Notes under the pieces: generated by a model
The model's database searches: none
What the model saw: only the letters and a program-made list of their open reading frames with translations
What the model was told of the DNA's origin: nothing
Source of the DNA: an uncultured Prevotellaceae bacterium
GTDB taxonomy: Bacteria > Bacteroidota > Bacteroidia > Bacteroidales > Bacteroidaceae
NCBI GenBank assembly: GCA_902780635.1
Contig: CACZGH010000005.1
Location: 82,437-146,436 of the forward strand
DNA length: 64,000 bases
Reading direction: 5' to 3'
In this document: piece after piece, positions 51,578-60,929 of the stretch
Layout of the letters: each line of letters opens with the position of its first letter
Numbering within the stretch: position 1 is the first letter of the stretch
Made by a program: the position numbers and the translations under genes

Positions 51578-52822
51578 TTATTTCTTTCCTGTCATGGCGT
51601 TGACGAATCCCTTTGCGGTGCCATCAGTGCCCAGTTTGCTTGACTCGTCAATTTTTTTCTGATACTGCTCAGGTGTGATGGGTACGATCTCCATACCGTC
51701 GCTGAGTTTGGTGATGCCGTTGGTGACATATTTGTCGCCCACTTTAAGTCCGCTTGTGACGATGAAGTTGTTGCCGTCGTTCTGCGGGTCAACAGTGATT
51801 TCGGTATATTTCACCTTCTTGTCAGCGCCCAGCACATAGACGAATTTCTTATCCTGCACAGAGAGCACACATGACTGCGGGATGACGATGGCAGAACTGT
51901 TGTCACGCTGCACGACGATAGAGCCAGAGCCACCGCTCTTGAGGAGCCTCTCGGGGTTGGGGAAGCGTGCAATCATGGAGACGGTACCCGTGGCGGCATC
52001 GATGACTCCACTCACCTTTACCACCCTACCCTCATGCGGGTAGATTGATCCGTCGGCCAGTTTGAGTCTCACAGGAGGATATGTAGAGACAGCGGCATTG
52101 AGACCGCCTGCGTTTTTGGTCATTTCGAGAATGTCTTTTTCTGTCATCGAGAAATACACTTCCATGGCGCTGATGTTGGACACCGTGGTAAGAGCAGGGT
52201 TGCTCTGTGCGCTGACGAGTGCTCCCACTTTGTATGGCAAGCTACCCACGACACCGCTGGCAGGGCTTTTGACGTAGCAGAAGCTGAGATTCTCGCGTGC
52301 TGAAGCCAGTCCTGCCTCTGCCTGTCCGAGCGCTGCTTTGGCCTGGTTGACCTGTGCCTGTGCGCTATTGAACGAGTTGAGCGCTGTCTGCAGTTCGAAG
52401 TCGCCGATGACCCCATTCTTGTGCAACTGCTGACTATTCTCATACTGCAGTTTGGCAGTGGCCATCCCAGCCTCTGCAGTATTGATGACAGCTTTGGCCT
52501 GGTTGACAGCGGCCTGAGCCTGTCTGACGGCAGCCTGATAGGTCTCATTGTCTAAAACGAAAAGGATTTGTCCGGCACCCACCGCCTGTCCCTCATGCAC
52601 ATTGACACGCGTCAGGAAGCCCTGGATTTTGGGGCGTATCTCCACGTCCTGCATACCCTTGATGGTGGCGGGATATGTGGTAAGCATCTCAGCATTGGAA
52701 GTGCCCACCGTGACAATGGGATACTCGTTGTCGCCAAAGTTCATACCACCTTTGCCGCCTCCGCCACATGCTACCAGCGTAGAGACAGCAACTACAAGCA
52801 TTAAGAATTTGTTTCTTTTCAT
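51578..52822 (-). CDS. RND periplasmic adaptor (AcrA family lipoprotein)
   Basis: A 414-residue membrane-fusion protein with a lipoprotein signal (STLVACGGGG, Cys about 19). It shows the lipoyl half (RPKIQGFLTRVNVHEGQAV), a long alpha-hairpin (VRQAQAAVNQAKAVINTAEA) and a C-terminal barrel. Start at 52822 (MKRNKFLMLVVAV), which gives the proper signal; ten residues upstream are discarded. First gene of the efflux operon, with a TTAATTTTG box at 52893-52901. Confidence 0.95.
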   Translation of the reverse strand: MKRNKFLMLVVAVSTLVACGGGGKGGMNFGDNEYPIVTVGTSNAEMLTTYPATIKGMQDVEIRPKIQGFLTRVNVHEGQAVGAGQILFVLDNETYQAAVRQAQAAVNQAKAVINTAEAGMATAKLQYENSQQLHKNGVIGDFELQTALNSFNSAQAQVNQAKAALGQAEAGLASARENLSFCYVKSPASGVVGSLPYKVGALVSAQSNPALTTVSNISAMEVYFSMTEKDILEMTKNAGGLNAAVSTYPPVRLKLADGSIYPHEGRVVKVSGVIDAATGTVSMIARFPNPERLLKSGGSGSIVVQRDNSSAIVIPQSCVLSVQDKKFVYVLGADKKVKYTEITVDPQNDGNNFIVTSGLKVGDKYVTNGITKLSDGMEIVPITPEQYQKKIDESSKLGTDGTAKGFVNAMTGKK

Positions 52823-52893
52823 ATTGAATAAAAAAATAAGATATATCTTCAAAAAAGTAAAAGCAAATCTAGCCTATTGAAGTTTTCAATATG

Positions 52894-52901
52894 CAAAATT
52901 A
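52894..52901 (-). promoter_or_regulatory. -7 box of the RND efflux operon
   Basis: Minus-strand TAATTTTG about 72 bases ahead of the adaptor start. No obvious repressor site. The rest of 52823-53050 shows no gene. Confidence 0.55.
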
Positions 52902-53050
52902 ACATCAAAATATAAGAAACGGCTGAAAAGCACACATTATTTAACTTTTATTATTCTTTCTCTACGCCACTTTTTGATGGCGATTGGCCCCATCTGTCTC
53001 CACCCAATAATAACTCAAGAGAGAGATGAAAAAATGCGGCAAAATGGCCG

Positions 53051-54481
53051 TCAAGTGGCAGAAGAATTGATTTCGTCAAACTTTTTCTTCAGAAGTTGTC
53101 GGAGTGCTTCAGGCTCATTTTCCACGAGTCCATCGAGAACGGCCTCTTTGATGTATTTTTTGAGAATGCCCACTTCGGGACCTTGTGTGAGGTGAAACAT
53201 CTGCATAATCTCATTCCCATCCACGCAAGGCTGAAACAGTCGCTGATAGTCTTTCTCCTTGAGGTCTGTGATTTTCTCCCTTACGATGCGGAAGTTCTCC
53301 AAGAACTGTTTTTTGCGAACCTGGTTTTTGCTCGTAATATCAGCCTCACAGAGGAGCATCAGGTCATCAATGTCTTCACCGGCATCGTGCAGCAAGCGTC
53401 GTACGGCGCTGTCGGTCACCACCTCGTCGGCGATGACAATAGGACGCATGTGTAGGTCGACCAGTTTCTGCACATACTTCATTTTGGTGTCCATTGGCAG
53501 TTTCATCCTGCGAAACATCTCAGGCACCATTTTGGCTCCTATCAGGTTGTGATTGTGAAATGTCCAGCCCGTGAGCGGGTCCCATCGTTTACTCTTTGGT
53601 TTGCCGATATCATGCAGCAGAGCTGCCCATCTAAGCCATAGATTGTCAGATTTTTTCGCAACATTATCGAGCACTTCGAGTGTATGGTAGAAATTGTTCT
53701 TGTGTGCTCTCCCATTGCGTGTCTCCACGATGTCGAGTGCTTCGAGCTCGGGCATGATGAGTGAGAGCAATCCACACCGCTGCAGTTCAACAAATCCATA
53801 ACTTGGCGTCTTCGCCAACATGATTTTGTTGAGTTCGTCAGCAACACGCTCAGCACTGATAATATTGATACGCTCAGCATTTCGTCCGAGGGCGTCGAAC
53901 GTCTCATCATCGATACGGAAATTGAGTTGTGTGGCGAAACGTACACAGCGCATCATGCGTAGCGGGTCGTCGGAGAAAGTGATGTCGGGGTCAAGCGGAG
54001 TACGTATATACCCATCGAGCAAGTCGTCGATGCCATCGAAAGGGTCTACGAGTTGTCCGAATCGGTCATAATTGAGACAGATAGCCATGGCATTGATGGT
54101 GAAGTCGCGACGGTTTTGGTCATCCTCCAAAGTGCCGTCCTCAACGATGGGCTTCCGACTGTCTCGCCGGTAACTCTCACGACGTGCTCCCACAAACTCC
54201 ACCTCCGTATCACCATATTTCACTTGTGCGGTACCAAAGTTACGGAACACGGAGAGGTGTGCTCTCTTCCCTATCCTTTGTTTGAGTGCTGTGGCTATCT
54301 CTATGCCACTACCTACGACGACCACGTCAATGTCCTGCGAGGGTCTTTCGAGGAAGATGTCACGCACATATCCTCCCACGACATAACACTCCATATGCAT
54401 GTCGTCGGCTGTCTGTGATATGAGCCGGAAAATGTCTTGATCGATGATTTGTGCCAGTTCGGCATCTGTATAGATTTTCAT
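53051..54481 (-). CDS. cca: CCA tRNA nucleotidyltransferase with HD domain
   Basis: A 476-residue enzyme that adds or repairs the 3' CCA of tRNAs. The nucleotidyltransferase domain has GGYVRDIFL (about 37-45) and DIDVVVVG with the catalytic Asp pair, the RRDFTINAMAI segment (about 124-134), and the C-terminal HD domain has LLHDIGKPKSKRW (about 286). The Bacteroidetes form regularly carries this HD domain. The tRNA gene in this window lacks an encoded CCA, consistent with need for the enzyme. The gene sits next to a duplicated promoter region. Confidence 0.95.
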   Translation of the reverse strand: MKIYTDAELAQIIDQDIFRLISQTADDMHMECYVVGGYVRDIFLERPSQDIDVVVVGSGIEIATALKQRIGKRAHLSVFRNFGTAQVKYGDTEVEFVGARRESYRRDSRKPIVEDGTLEDDQNRRDFTINAMAICLNYDRFGQLVDPFDGIDDLLDGYIRTPLDPDITFSDDPLRMMRCVRFATQLNFRIDDETFDALGRNAERINIISAERVADELNKIMLAKTPSYGFVELQRCGLLSLIMPELEALDIVETRNGRAHKNNFYHTLEVLDNVAKKSDNLWLRWAALLHDIGKPKSKRWDPLTGWTFHNHNLIGAKMVPEMFRRMKLPMDTKMKYVQKLVDLHMRPIVIADEVVTDSAVRRLLHDAGEDIDDLMLLCEADITSKNQVRKKQFLENFRIVREKITDLKEKDYQRLFQPCVDGNEIMQMFHLTQGPEVGILKKYIKEAVLDGLVENEPEALRQLLKKKFDEINSSAT

Positions 54482-54500
54482 GAAAATCGCTTTTGGGGTG

Positions 54501-54508
54501 CAAAGTTA
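54501..54508 (-). promoter_or_regulatory. -7 box of cca (duplicated at 54585-54592)
   Basis: Minus-strand TAACTTTG, 20 bases ahead of the cca start; the same box recurs 84 bases upstream in the second repeat copy. The -33 partner is not clear in either. Confidence 0.5.
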
Positions 54509-54668
54509 CGAAAAGTCGAGGGGAGAATAAAAAGAATTCATTCTTTTTTTATCCCGAGACGGAGTAACTTCGCTGATTAATCAGCAAAGTTACGAAAAGT
54601 CGAGTGGAGAATAAAAAGAATTCATTCTTTTTTTATCCCTAGACAGAGTAACTTCGCTGATTGAGCAG
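54501..54668. repeat. 84-bp tandem duplication upstream of cca
   Basis: Two copies (54501-54584 and 54585-54668) with about four mismatches, plus the start of a third (CAAAGTCGG at 54669). Each begins with CAAAGTTA, which is TAACTTTG on the cca strand, and each contains AAAAAGAAT-TC-ATTCTTTTT. The junction forms GTAACTTCGCTGATTAATCAGCAAAGTTAC, a near-perfect palindrome. Confidence 0.93.
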
Positions 54669-54768
54669 CAAAGTCGGAGGTGTGATGCGGTTGTGACTTC
54701 TTAATCTAACAATTTGAAAATAAGAAGAATATAATCATAAAAAAGGGTGAAAAAGGAAGAAAAAGGCA

Positions 54769-55035
54769 GAAAAAGGTGCTAAAGCACCCACAAAAAGGTA
54801 GAAAAACTCATTTTCGAGAATCAATGTTTTGCACTAGAAGTGCGGGCTTGCCCGCATGAACAATCGCAACTTTGTTGCGTTAAAAATGATGCCGACCCTT
54901 TGATGGGTCGAGCATACCTTAATGTACGAGCGACCGGATGGGAGCGGTTGCATCCCTTTCCCTGGAAAGGGGAAGGGCCTTGGATAAAAAAAAAGGTGAA
55001 AAAGAAAGAAAAAGGTGCCAAGGCACCCACAAAAG
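54769..55035. repeat. Flanking direct repeats around multi-hairpin copy B
   Basis: GAAAAAGGTGCTAAAGCACC at 54769 and GAAAAAGGTGCCAAGGCACC at 55009, each followed by CACAAAA. The two hairpins differ by a T-A to C-G change on both arms, which keeps the stem. They bracket the 54791-54983 element as direct repeats. Confidence 0.8.
54791..54983 (-). repeat. Multi-hairpin dispersed element, copy B
   Basis: Inverted copy of the element at 30707-30900; by eye about ten differences in 193 bases, all hairpin stems kept. Confidence 0.92.
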
Positions 55036-55336
55036 AAGAAAAAGCATGTAGACAAATTGTAGGAGTGCGGGCCTCCGAGCCCGCAAAAGGACCTAAAAAA
55101 ACTGCAGGGCACGGAGGCCCGACCTCCTAACTTTGGCACAAAGGAATGAATAGGATGCAGATATCGCGGATGAGAAAGATATCGCTGAATCTTTCGGCTA
55201 TGCCGCTAAAAAGCGGGAGAAAGACGGCTTATAACACATATTAATAAATGAATTTTGCACAATTCGCCAAAAATCACTAATTTTGCACGAAATTATCAGC
55301 CTTAGTGCCTATGTGGCCAGGTAAAAGAATAAAGCA
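55036..55336. other. Gene-free gap end with further GC hairpins
   Basis: GCGGGCCTCCGAGCCCGC (about 55068-55085) and a GGCACGGAGGCCCGACCTCC block (about 55110-55129) are further palindromic pieces. No coding signal. The region ends with the DUF1599 promoter at 55254-55285. Confidence 0.6.
55254..55285 (+). promoter_or_regulatory. Promoter of the DUF1599-to-folE cluster
   Basis: TTTG (55254-55257), 20 bases, TAATTTTG (55278-55285). Confidence 0.85.
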
Positions 55337-55891
55337 ATGACAACAGAGAAGCCAAATACAGAAGCACAGTCTAGAGCCGCTCTGGCAGAGTGCAGAGCCA
55401 TCTTTGCGAGCAAGCTGGAAGACTACGGAGCCTCGTGGCGCATTCTGCGCCCCTCGTCGCTGACCGACCAATTGTATATCAAGGCAAAGCGCATCCGCTC
55501 TTTGGAGACAAAGAAAATTTCGCTTGTGGGCGAAGGTATCCGTCCTGAATTTTGTGCCCTCATCAATTACGGCATCGTGGGCCTGATACAGACCCATATC
55601 GGCTTTGCCGATGCCACCGACATCGACGCCCAGCAGGCGTTGTCACTTTACGACCAGTATGCGGAAGAGACGCTTCAGCTGATGCTCAAGAAAAACCATG
55701 ACTACGACGAGGCGTGGCGCTCGATGCGTGTGAGCAGCTATACCGACTTCATCCTGACCAAGCTACAGCGTATCAAGGAGATAGAAGACAACGACGGCGA
55801 GACCACCGTGTCGGAAGGAGTGGACTCCAACTATATGGACATCATCAATTACGCCCTTTTCGCCCTCATCAAGCTCAGTGAACACGCTTAA
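55337..55891 (+). CDS. DUF1599-domain protein
   Basis: A 184-residue protein made of two similar halves, each with a KxxDYxxxWR-type segment (KLEDYGASWRILRPSSLTDQ at about 26-45 and KKNHDYDEAWRSMRVSSYTD at about 116-135). This is the DUF1599 / nucleotide-modification-associated domain found in Bacteroidetes. The repeated architecture and acidic residues recall MazG-like nucleotide pyrophosphatases, but function is unproved. First gene of a conserved Bacteroidales order with the BT_3928-type protein and tpiA. Overlaps the next gene by 14 bases. Confidence 0.85.
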   Translation: MTTEKPNTEAQSRAALAECRAIFASKLEDYGASWRILRPSSLTDQLYIKAKRIRSLETKKISLVGEGIRPEFCALINYGIVGLIQTHIGFADATDIDAQQALSLYDQYAEETLQLMLKKNHDYDEAWRSMRVSSYTDFILTKLQRIKEIEDNDGETTVSEGVDSNYMDIINYALFALIKLSEHA

Positions 55892-57155
55892 GAACATCAT
55901 CGTCAACCTCTGCCGCCTGTTGCTTGCCGTGACATTCATCCTTTCAGGATTTGTCAAGGCCATCGACCCGTTAGGCACACACTATAAGCTGCAGGACTAC
56001 CTTTCGGCCCTGTCGATGGGCAGTCTCCTACCCGACTGGATGAGCATAGGAGCCGCCGTGGCCCTGTCAGCCGTGGAGTTTGGTCTTGGCATCCTGCTGC
56101 TCTTCGCCATCCACCGCCGCACGGTCACCAAGTTGACACTCGTCTTTATGGTGGTGATGACGGCCATCACGGTGTGGATAGCTGCAGCTGACCCGGTGAA
56201 AGACTGCGGGTGCTTCGGCGACGCTCTGATACTGAGCAACACGCAGACACTGCTGAAAAACATCGTGCTGCTGGTGGCCGCCATCGTGGTCAGCCGCTGG
56301 CCCCTCAGCATGGTGAGATTCATCTCGAAAACCAACCAATGGATTGTGATCAACTATACGATCCTTTTCATTGTCTTCACAAGCATATTGTGTCTGTACG
56401 ACCTGCCGCTGTTTGACTTCCGTCCCTATCATATAGGAGCCGATATCCGCAAAGGGATGGAGATACCTGAAGGAGAGCAGCCACCCCAGTTTGAGACCAC
56501 TTTCATCCTGGAGAAAAACGGTGAGAGAAAGGAGTTTTCGCTGGAAGACTATCCCGACTCCACCTGGACCTTCATCGACAGCAAGACGGTGATGACCGAT
56601 GAGGGCTACGTGCCCCCTATCCACGACTTCGTCATTGAGACGGTGGAAGACGGCGAGGACATCACCGAGGAGGTGCTCAGCGAGCCAGGATACACGTTTC
56701 TGCTCATCTCGCCCTCCCTTGAGCAGGCCAACGACAGCGACTTCGGCACGATCGACCAGCTCTACGAATACAGCCAGGACAATGGCTACCGCTTCTACTG
56801 TCTCACAGCGAGCGGTGAAGAGGGCATCCGCCGATGGAGCGAGCTGACAGGTGCAGAATATCCGTTCTGCCACACCGACCCCATCACGCTCAAGACCATC
56901 ATACGCAGTAATCCTGGGTTGGTGCTGCTGAAAAACGGTGTCGTCATCCGTAAGTGGAGCCACAACCGTCTGCCTGTCATGGAGCCATCGGTGATGTCTA
57001 TGCCTCTGGAGAAACTGGACATCGGCCACCTGCCGGAAGAGTCAGCCCCTCGCAAAGTGGCATTGATACTGGCATGGTTTGCCCTGCCTCTCCTGCTCCT
57101 GACCTTCGCTGACAGGATCTGGGCGTGGAGGAAGGTTATTAGAGGTAAGAGGTGA
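55878..57155 (+). CDS. BT_3928-family DoxX-like membrane protein
   Basis: A 425-residue protein that begins with a GTG codon inside the end of the previous gene. The N-terminal DoxX/methylamine-utilisation-like part has four helices (about residues 5-150) with a conserved GCF/CGCFGD motif (DCGCFGDAL, about 110-118) suggesting a redox or thiol role. Then comes a large extracytoplasmic domain with a thioredoxin-like look (FLLISPSLEQANDSDF) and a final membrane helix near the C-terminus. Function unknown. The tail after 57140 merges into GTGAGAG repeats. Confidence 0.85.
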   Translation: MNTLKNIIVNLCRLLLAVTFILSGFVKAIDPLGTHYKLQDYLSALSMGSLLPDWMSIGAAVALSAVEFGLGILLLFAIHRRTVTKLTLVFMVVMTAITVWIAAADPVKDCGCFGDALILSNTQTLLKNIVLLVAAIVVSRWPLSMVRFISKTNQWIVINYTILFIVFTSILCLYDLPLFDFRPYHIGADIRKGMEIPEGEQPPQFETTFILEKNGERKEFSLEDYPDSTWTFIDSKTVMTDEGYVPPIHDFVIETVEDGEDITEEVLSEPGYTFLLISPSLEQANDSDFGTIDQLYEYSQDNGYRFYCLTASGEEGIRRWSELTGAEYPFCHTDPITLKTIIRSNPGLVLLKNGVVIRKWSHNRLPVMEPSVMSMPLEKLDIGHLPEESAPRKVALILAWFALPLLLLTFADRIWAWRKVIRGKR

Positions 57156-57176
57156 GAGGTGAGAGGTGAGAGATTA
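57139..57176 (+). repeat. GTGAGAG heptamer tract before tpiA
   Basis: Four GAGGTGA/GGTAAGA units spanning the stop of the preceding gene and the tpiA leader; same heptamer as the tract at 16029-16102. Confidence 0.85.
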
Positions 57177-57206
57177 CATTGTTTAATATATAAAAATTGA
57201 AAGAAA

Positions 57207-57965
57207 ATGAGAAAGAAAATTGTAGCAGGCAACTGGAAAATGAACATGACCCTGCAAGAAGGTATCGCACTGGCCAAAGAACTGAATGAGACACTCGGCG
57301 CCGACAAACCCAACTGTGGCGTGGTGATCTGCACTCCTTTCATCCATCTGGCAAGCGTCGCACAATTCCTGAACCAGGACATCATCGGTCTGGGTGCAGA
57401 AAACTGCGCTGACAAAGAAAAAGGCGCCTACACTGGTGAGGTGTCTGCAGCTATGGTGAAGAGCACCGGTGCTCAGTATGTCATCCTGGGTCACTCAGAG
57501 CGTCGCGAGTACTATGCTGAGACTCCGGAGATCTTGAAGGAGAAAGTGCTGCTCGCCCTGAAAAACGGCCTGAAAGTGATCTTCTGCATCGGTGAGAGCC
57601 TGGAGGAACGTGAGGCAGGTAAGCAGAACGAGGTGGTGAAAGCTGAGTTGGAAGGCAGCGTCTTCAACCTCACAGCCGAGGAATTCAAGAACATCATCAT
57701 CGCTTACGAGCCAATTTGGGCCATCGGCACTGGCAAGACCGCCACAGCAGAGCAGGCAGAAGAGATACACGCCTACATCCGCAGCGTGATCGCCGGACAG
57801 TTTGGTGAAGAGGTTGCACAAGACACCACCATCCTCTACGGTGGCAGCTGCAAGCCAAGCAACGCTAAGGAACTCTTCGCTAAGCCCGACATCGACGGTG
57901 GCCTCATCGGTGGCGCTTCACTGAAAGCTGCCGACTTCAAGGGTATCATCGACGCCTGGAAATAA
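57207..57965 (+). CDS. tpiA: Triose-phosphate isomerase
   Basis: A 252-residue glycolytic enzyme interconverting dihydroxyacetone phosphate and glyceraldehyde 3-phosphate. Catalytic Lys in AGNWKMN (residue 11), His in ILGHSERR (about 98), Glu in [11 protein letters not shown] (about 170) and the phosphate loop GLIGGASL near 234 are all present. Normal length. It belongs to the DUF1599 cluster. Confidence 0.97.
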   Translation: MRKKIVAGNWKMNMTLQEGIALAKELNETLGADKPNCGVVICTPFIHLASVAQFLNQDIIGLGAENCADKEKGAYTGEVSAAMVKSTGAQYVILGHSERREYYAETPEILKEKVLLALKNGLKVIFCIGESLEEREAGKQNEVVKAELEGSVFNLTAEEFKNIIIAYEPIWAIGTGKTATAEQAEEIHAYIRSVIAGQFGEEVAQDTTILYGGSCKPSNAKELFAKPDIDGGLIGGASLKAADFKGIIDAWK

Positions 57966-58064
57966 AGTGCAAACGTTGAGGTGGGTGCGCACCCACCTCA
58001 ACTACTCAACCTCATCCCCATGAGCGAACGCGCATCCTTATCAACTGACCCAAAAATTTCAAAG

Positions 58065-58820
58065 ATGAGAAAAATCATCATCACGCTGGCTGCATTGTTT
58101 TGTGCCTTCACCTCAGCCCCAGCCCAGTCGTTTCTCGACCATCTGCAGAAAGACGACAAGGGCAACGGGAGCGTGTCGGTGAAACAGAGCGATGACATCA
58201 ACAAGCTGGTGAATGGCTCCAACAAGAACAACAGCCAAACGCCTCAGACAGACCCCTCCAAGCCGGCCAAAGACAAAAACAAGACAGACAACAAGAGTGT
58301 GCGCCCTGAGGACCACTCATCAAGCAGCTCCAACACCCGTCGCGAAGATTATGAGCGCGAGGCGTCAGCAGCCAAGAAAGACCGTGGCGTGGAGAAAAGC
58401 CCCTCGGAAGATGCCCGCGAGCGAGAGCGCCGTGAGAAAGAGCGCAAGGCCCAGCGTGAGGCAGAGCGCCAGCGCAAGATAAAGGAGATGGAAGCCAACG
58501 CCGTGCCTAGCGACAACAGCAAGAAGCTGATGGTCAACAGCAAAAAGGTGTCGGGCTACCGCATCCAAGTATACGCTGGCAGCAACACCCGCAACGACCG
58601 CGCCAAGGCCCAGGAGGTATGTCAGAAACTGAAGAAAGAAGTTCCCGGTCAGCCTATCTATGTGCATTTCTATTCGCCCAGATGGGTCTGCCGTTTCGGC
58701 AACTTCAAGAAAAAGGATGATGCGGAGAACATGCTCAAACGAGTGAAGAAGCTTGGTTACAAGACCGCTTGCGTGGTGAAGTGTCCCATCTCCGTCTCAT
58801 TAAAGTCTTCCCGTCTATGA
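58065..58820 (+). CDS. Secreted SPOR-domain protein
   Basis: A 251-residue envelope protein with a signal peptide ([18 protein letters not shown], cleavage near PAQS), a long Lys/Asp/Ser-rich disordered middle (about 25-160, including [10 protein letters not shown]-type charged helix) and a C-terminal SPOR domain ([20 protein letters not shown] to the end) that binds denuded septal peptidoglycan. Start at 58065, which gives the signal peptide. The stop overlaps folE by ATGA. Confidence 0.9.
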   Translation: MRKIIITLAALFCAFTSAPAQSFLDHLQKDDKGNGSVSVKQSDDINKLVNGSNKNNSQTPQTDPSKPAKDKNKTDNKSVRPEDHSSSSSNTRREDYEREASAAKKDRGVEKSPSEDARERERREKERKAQREAERQRKIKEMEANAVPSDNSKKLMVNSKKVSGYRIQVYAGSNTRNDRAKAQEVCQKLKKEVPGQPIYVHFYSPRWVCRFGNFKKKDDAENMLKRVKKLGYKTACVVKCPISVSLKSSRL

Positions 58821-59401
58821 ATCCAGAGACAGAATTTCGTGAGGGGCTGGAACAACTGGCCTCTCATTATCATGACATCTTGCGTCTGCTGGGCGAAGAC
58901 CCTGAGCGTGAAGGTCTGCTCAAGACCCCTATGCGCATGGCCAAAGCGATGCAGATACTGACCCGCGGCTACACACAAGACGCGCACAAAGTGCTGACCG
59001 ATGCCCTCTTCGCAGAAGAGTACAACCAGATGGTCATCGTGAAAGACATCGATTTCTTCTCGATGTGCGAGCATCACCTGCTTCCTTTTTATGGCAAAGT
59101 ACACGTGGCCTATATCCCCAATGGTTATATCACCGGCCTGAGCAAAATAGCCCGCGTGGTGGACATCTACAGCCACCGTCTGCAAGTACAGGAAAGGATG
59201 ACACAGCAGATCAAGGACTGCATCCAGTCGACCCTGCACCCTCTGGGCGTGATGGTGGTAGTGGAAGCCAAGCATATGTGTATGCAGATGCGCGGTGTGG
59301 AGAAGCAGAATGCCATCACCACTACGAGTGATTTCTGCGGCGCTTTCAATCAAGCCAAGACCCGTGAAGAGTTTATGAATCTGCTCCGGGGAGAGTTTTG
59401 A
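58817..59401 (+). CDS. folE: GTP cyclohydrolase I
   Basis: A 194-residue enzyme that opens GTP to dihydroneopterin triphosphate, the first step of folate synthesis. Zinc ligands in [12 protein letters not shown] (Cys/His at about 76-79) and in [10 protein letters not shown] (about 144-153), with the conserved [13 protein letters not shown] (about 99-111). Start at 58817 from the 4-base overlap with the SPOR gene; 16 residues upstream are excluded. It complements folK elsewhere in the window. Confidence 0.96.
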   Translation: MNPETEFREGLEQLASHYHDILRLLGEDPEREGLLKTPMRMAKAMQILTRGYTQDAHKVLTDALFAEEYNQMVIVKDIDFFSMCEHHLLPFYGKVHVAYIPNGYITGLSKIARVVDIYSHRLQVQERMTQQIKDCIQSTLHPLGVMVVVEAKHMCMQMRGVEKQNAITTTSDFCGAFNQAKTREEFMNLLRGEF

Positions 59402-59504
59402 ATGTTAATTTTTTGTTTTTCCTGTCTTTTGGATGCAAGGTTTTAGCAAAATCTCATTTAATAGTATAAAGGACAAACAAAAAAACAACAAAAAGCAATT
59501 AGAA

Positions 59505-60143
59505 ATGAAAAGTTTAAGAAGTGTTTTTCTCTTGATGGTGTGTGCCTGTGTACTGGGCACCACATTTACTTCATGTCTCAGTGATGATGACGATGACACC
59601 AATGTAACCAAAGCCCTCACCAAGGAGGAGATAGCCGCCCAACGCAGTGCCATGCGAGGAGCCTATGAAGGGTATATCCATTTCATCAACGACACCACAA
59701 TGAAAGAGGACTCCATCCTCACAAACTGGACGATAGCAGACTCCACCCTGCGTGTCGTTGTGCCCGTCAAACTCTTTTGCAACGGCGTCAACGACAAAAC
59801 TGCACGTAACCTGATGTTAACATCTGAAGAGAGTGTAGAAGTCAGCGGCTATGTCTACCCATACAATAGTATGTACAACGACAATAAAGACACCTACCTC
59901 TTCACATTCTTCCCGGAGAATGGCAAGAAGGAGTTTACCATCAACAAGGATGACGCCCCTCATAAGGTGACAGTCACCTTCGCCACACAGTTGAACATCT
60001 ACAACATGGGGACATTCTCCAGTATCGGTCAGTACTACAAAGGTAAGATGATCAGCTATATACTTTTATATTCAATCGTCGTGGACGGTGTCACATACTA
60101 CTGCAACAGTCCGATGTATTTCATCGGCGACAAAATCGCATGA
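59505..60143 (+). CDS. DUF4840-family lipoprotein
   Basis: A 212-residue lipoprotein: signal [18 protein letters not shown] with lipobox Cys in [11 protein letters not shown] (about 24), then a poly-Asp linker and a beta-rich domain. Matches the DUF4840 family seen mainly in Prevotella and Bacteroides. Role unknown. The start at 59505 gives the lipoprotein signal; the 24 upstream codons lie in the leader. Confidence 0.82.
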   Translation: MKSLRSVFLLMVCACVLGTTFTSCLSDDDDDTNVTKALTKEEIAAQRSAMRGAYEGYIHFINDTTMKEDSILTNWTIADSTLRVVVPVKLFCNGVNDKTARNLMLTSEESVEVSGYVYPYNSMYNDNKDTYLFTFFPENGKKEFTINKDDAPHKVTVTFATQLNIYNMGTFSSIGQYYKGKMISYILLYSIVVDGVTYYCNSPMYFIGDKIA

Positions 60144-60162
60144 CCATTATACATCCCATAGT

Positions 60163-60912
60163 ATGAAATTCATTTCATGGAACGTCAATGGCCTTAGGGC
60201 CTGTGTCAGCAAGGGCTTTGAAGACAGCTTCAAAGCCCTTGACGCTGACTTTTTCTGTCTTCAGGAGACCAAGATGCAAGAAGGTCAGTTGGACATCGCA
60301 TTTGAAGGCTACCAGTCCTACTGGAACTACGCCGAGAAGAAAGGCTATTCCGGCACCGCCATTTTCACCCGTCATCAGCCTCTGAGTGTCAGCTATGGCA
60401 TCGGTATCGAAGAGCACGACCATGAGGGGCGTGTCATCACGCTGGAGATGGAGGACTATTATCTGGTCACCGTTTACACTCCCAACTCACAAGATGGCCT
60501 TCGCAGACTGGACTATCGTATGAACTGGGAAGATGACTTTAAGTCTTACCTGCTTGACTTAGACCGCAAGAAGCCCGTCATCGTGTGTGGCGACATGAAC
60601 GTGGCCCATGAGGAAATTGACCTCAAAAATCCTAAGTCCAACCGTCGCAACGCCGGTTTTACCGACGAAGAGCGCGAGAAGTTCAGCATATTGCTCTCAG
60701 CCGGCTTTTCTGACACTTTCCGCAGTCTACATCCCGACCTGGTCACCTATTCCTGGTGGTCATACCGGTTTCGTGCCAGAGAGAAGAACGCAGGATGGCG
60801 CATCGACTATTTCGTCGTCTCCAACCGTCTCTTAGACCAAGTGAAAGAAGCCAAGATACACACCGACATCTTCGGCTCCGACCACTGTCCGGTAGAGCTG
60901 GACGTCTTTTAG
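60163..60912 (+). CDS. xth: Exodeoxyribonuclease III (AP endonuclease)
   Basis: A 249-residue base-excision-repair nuclease that cuts at abasic sites and trims 3' ends. Motifs [11 protein letters not shown] (residues 3-13), [10 protein letters not shown] (about 39), [31 protein letters not shown] (about 144) and [12 protein letters not shown] at the C-terminus are all present. Start at 60163 ([10 protein letters not shown]). Follows the DUF4840 gene by 19 bases. Confidence 0.96.
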   Translation: MKFISWNVNGLRACVSKGFEDSFKALDADFFCLQETKMQEGQLDIAFEGYQSYWNYAEKKGYSGTAIFTRHQPLSVSYGIGIEEHDHEGRVITLEMEDYYLVTVYTPNSQDGLRRLDYRMNWEDDFKSYLLDLDRKKPVIVCGDMNVAHEEIDLKNPKSNRRNAGFTDEEREKFSILLSAGFSDTFRSLHPDLVTYSWWSYRFRAREKNAGWRIDYFVVSNRLLDQVKEAKIHTDIFGSDHCPVELDVF

Positions 60913-60929
60913 AAAAAGAAAAAAATTTC

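Noticed and set aside
54501-54668. Possible CRISPR array
   Set aside because: Only two tandem 84-bp copies with no spacers and no cas genes.
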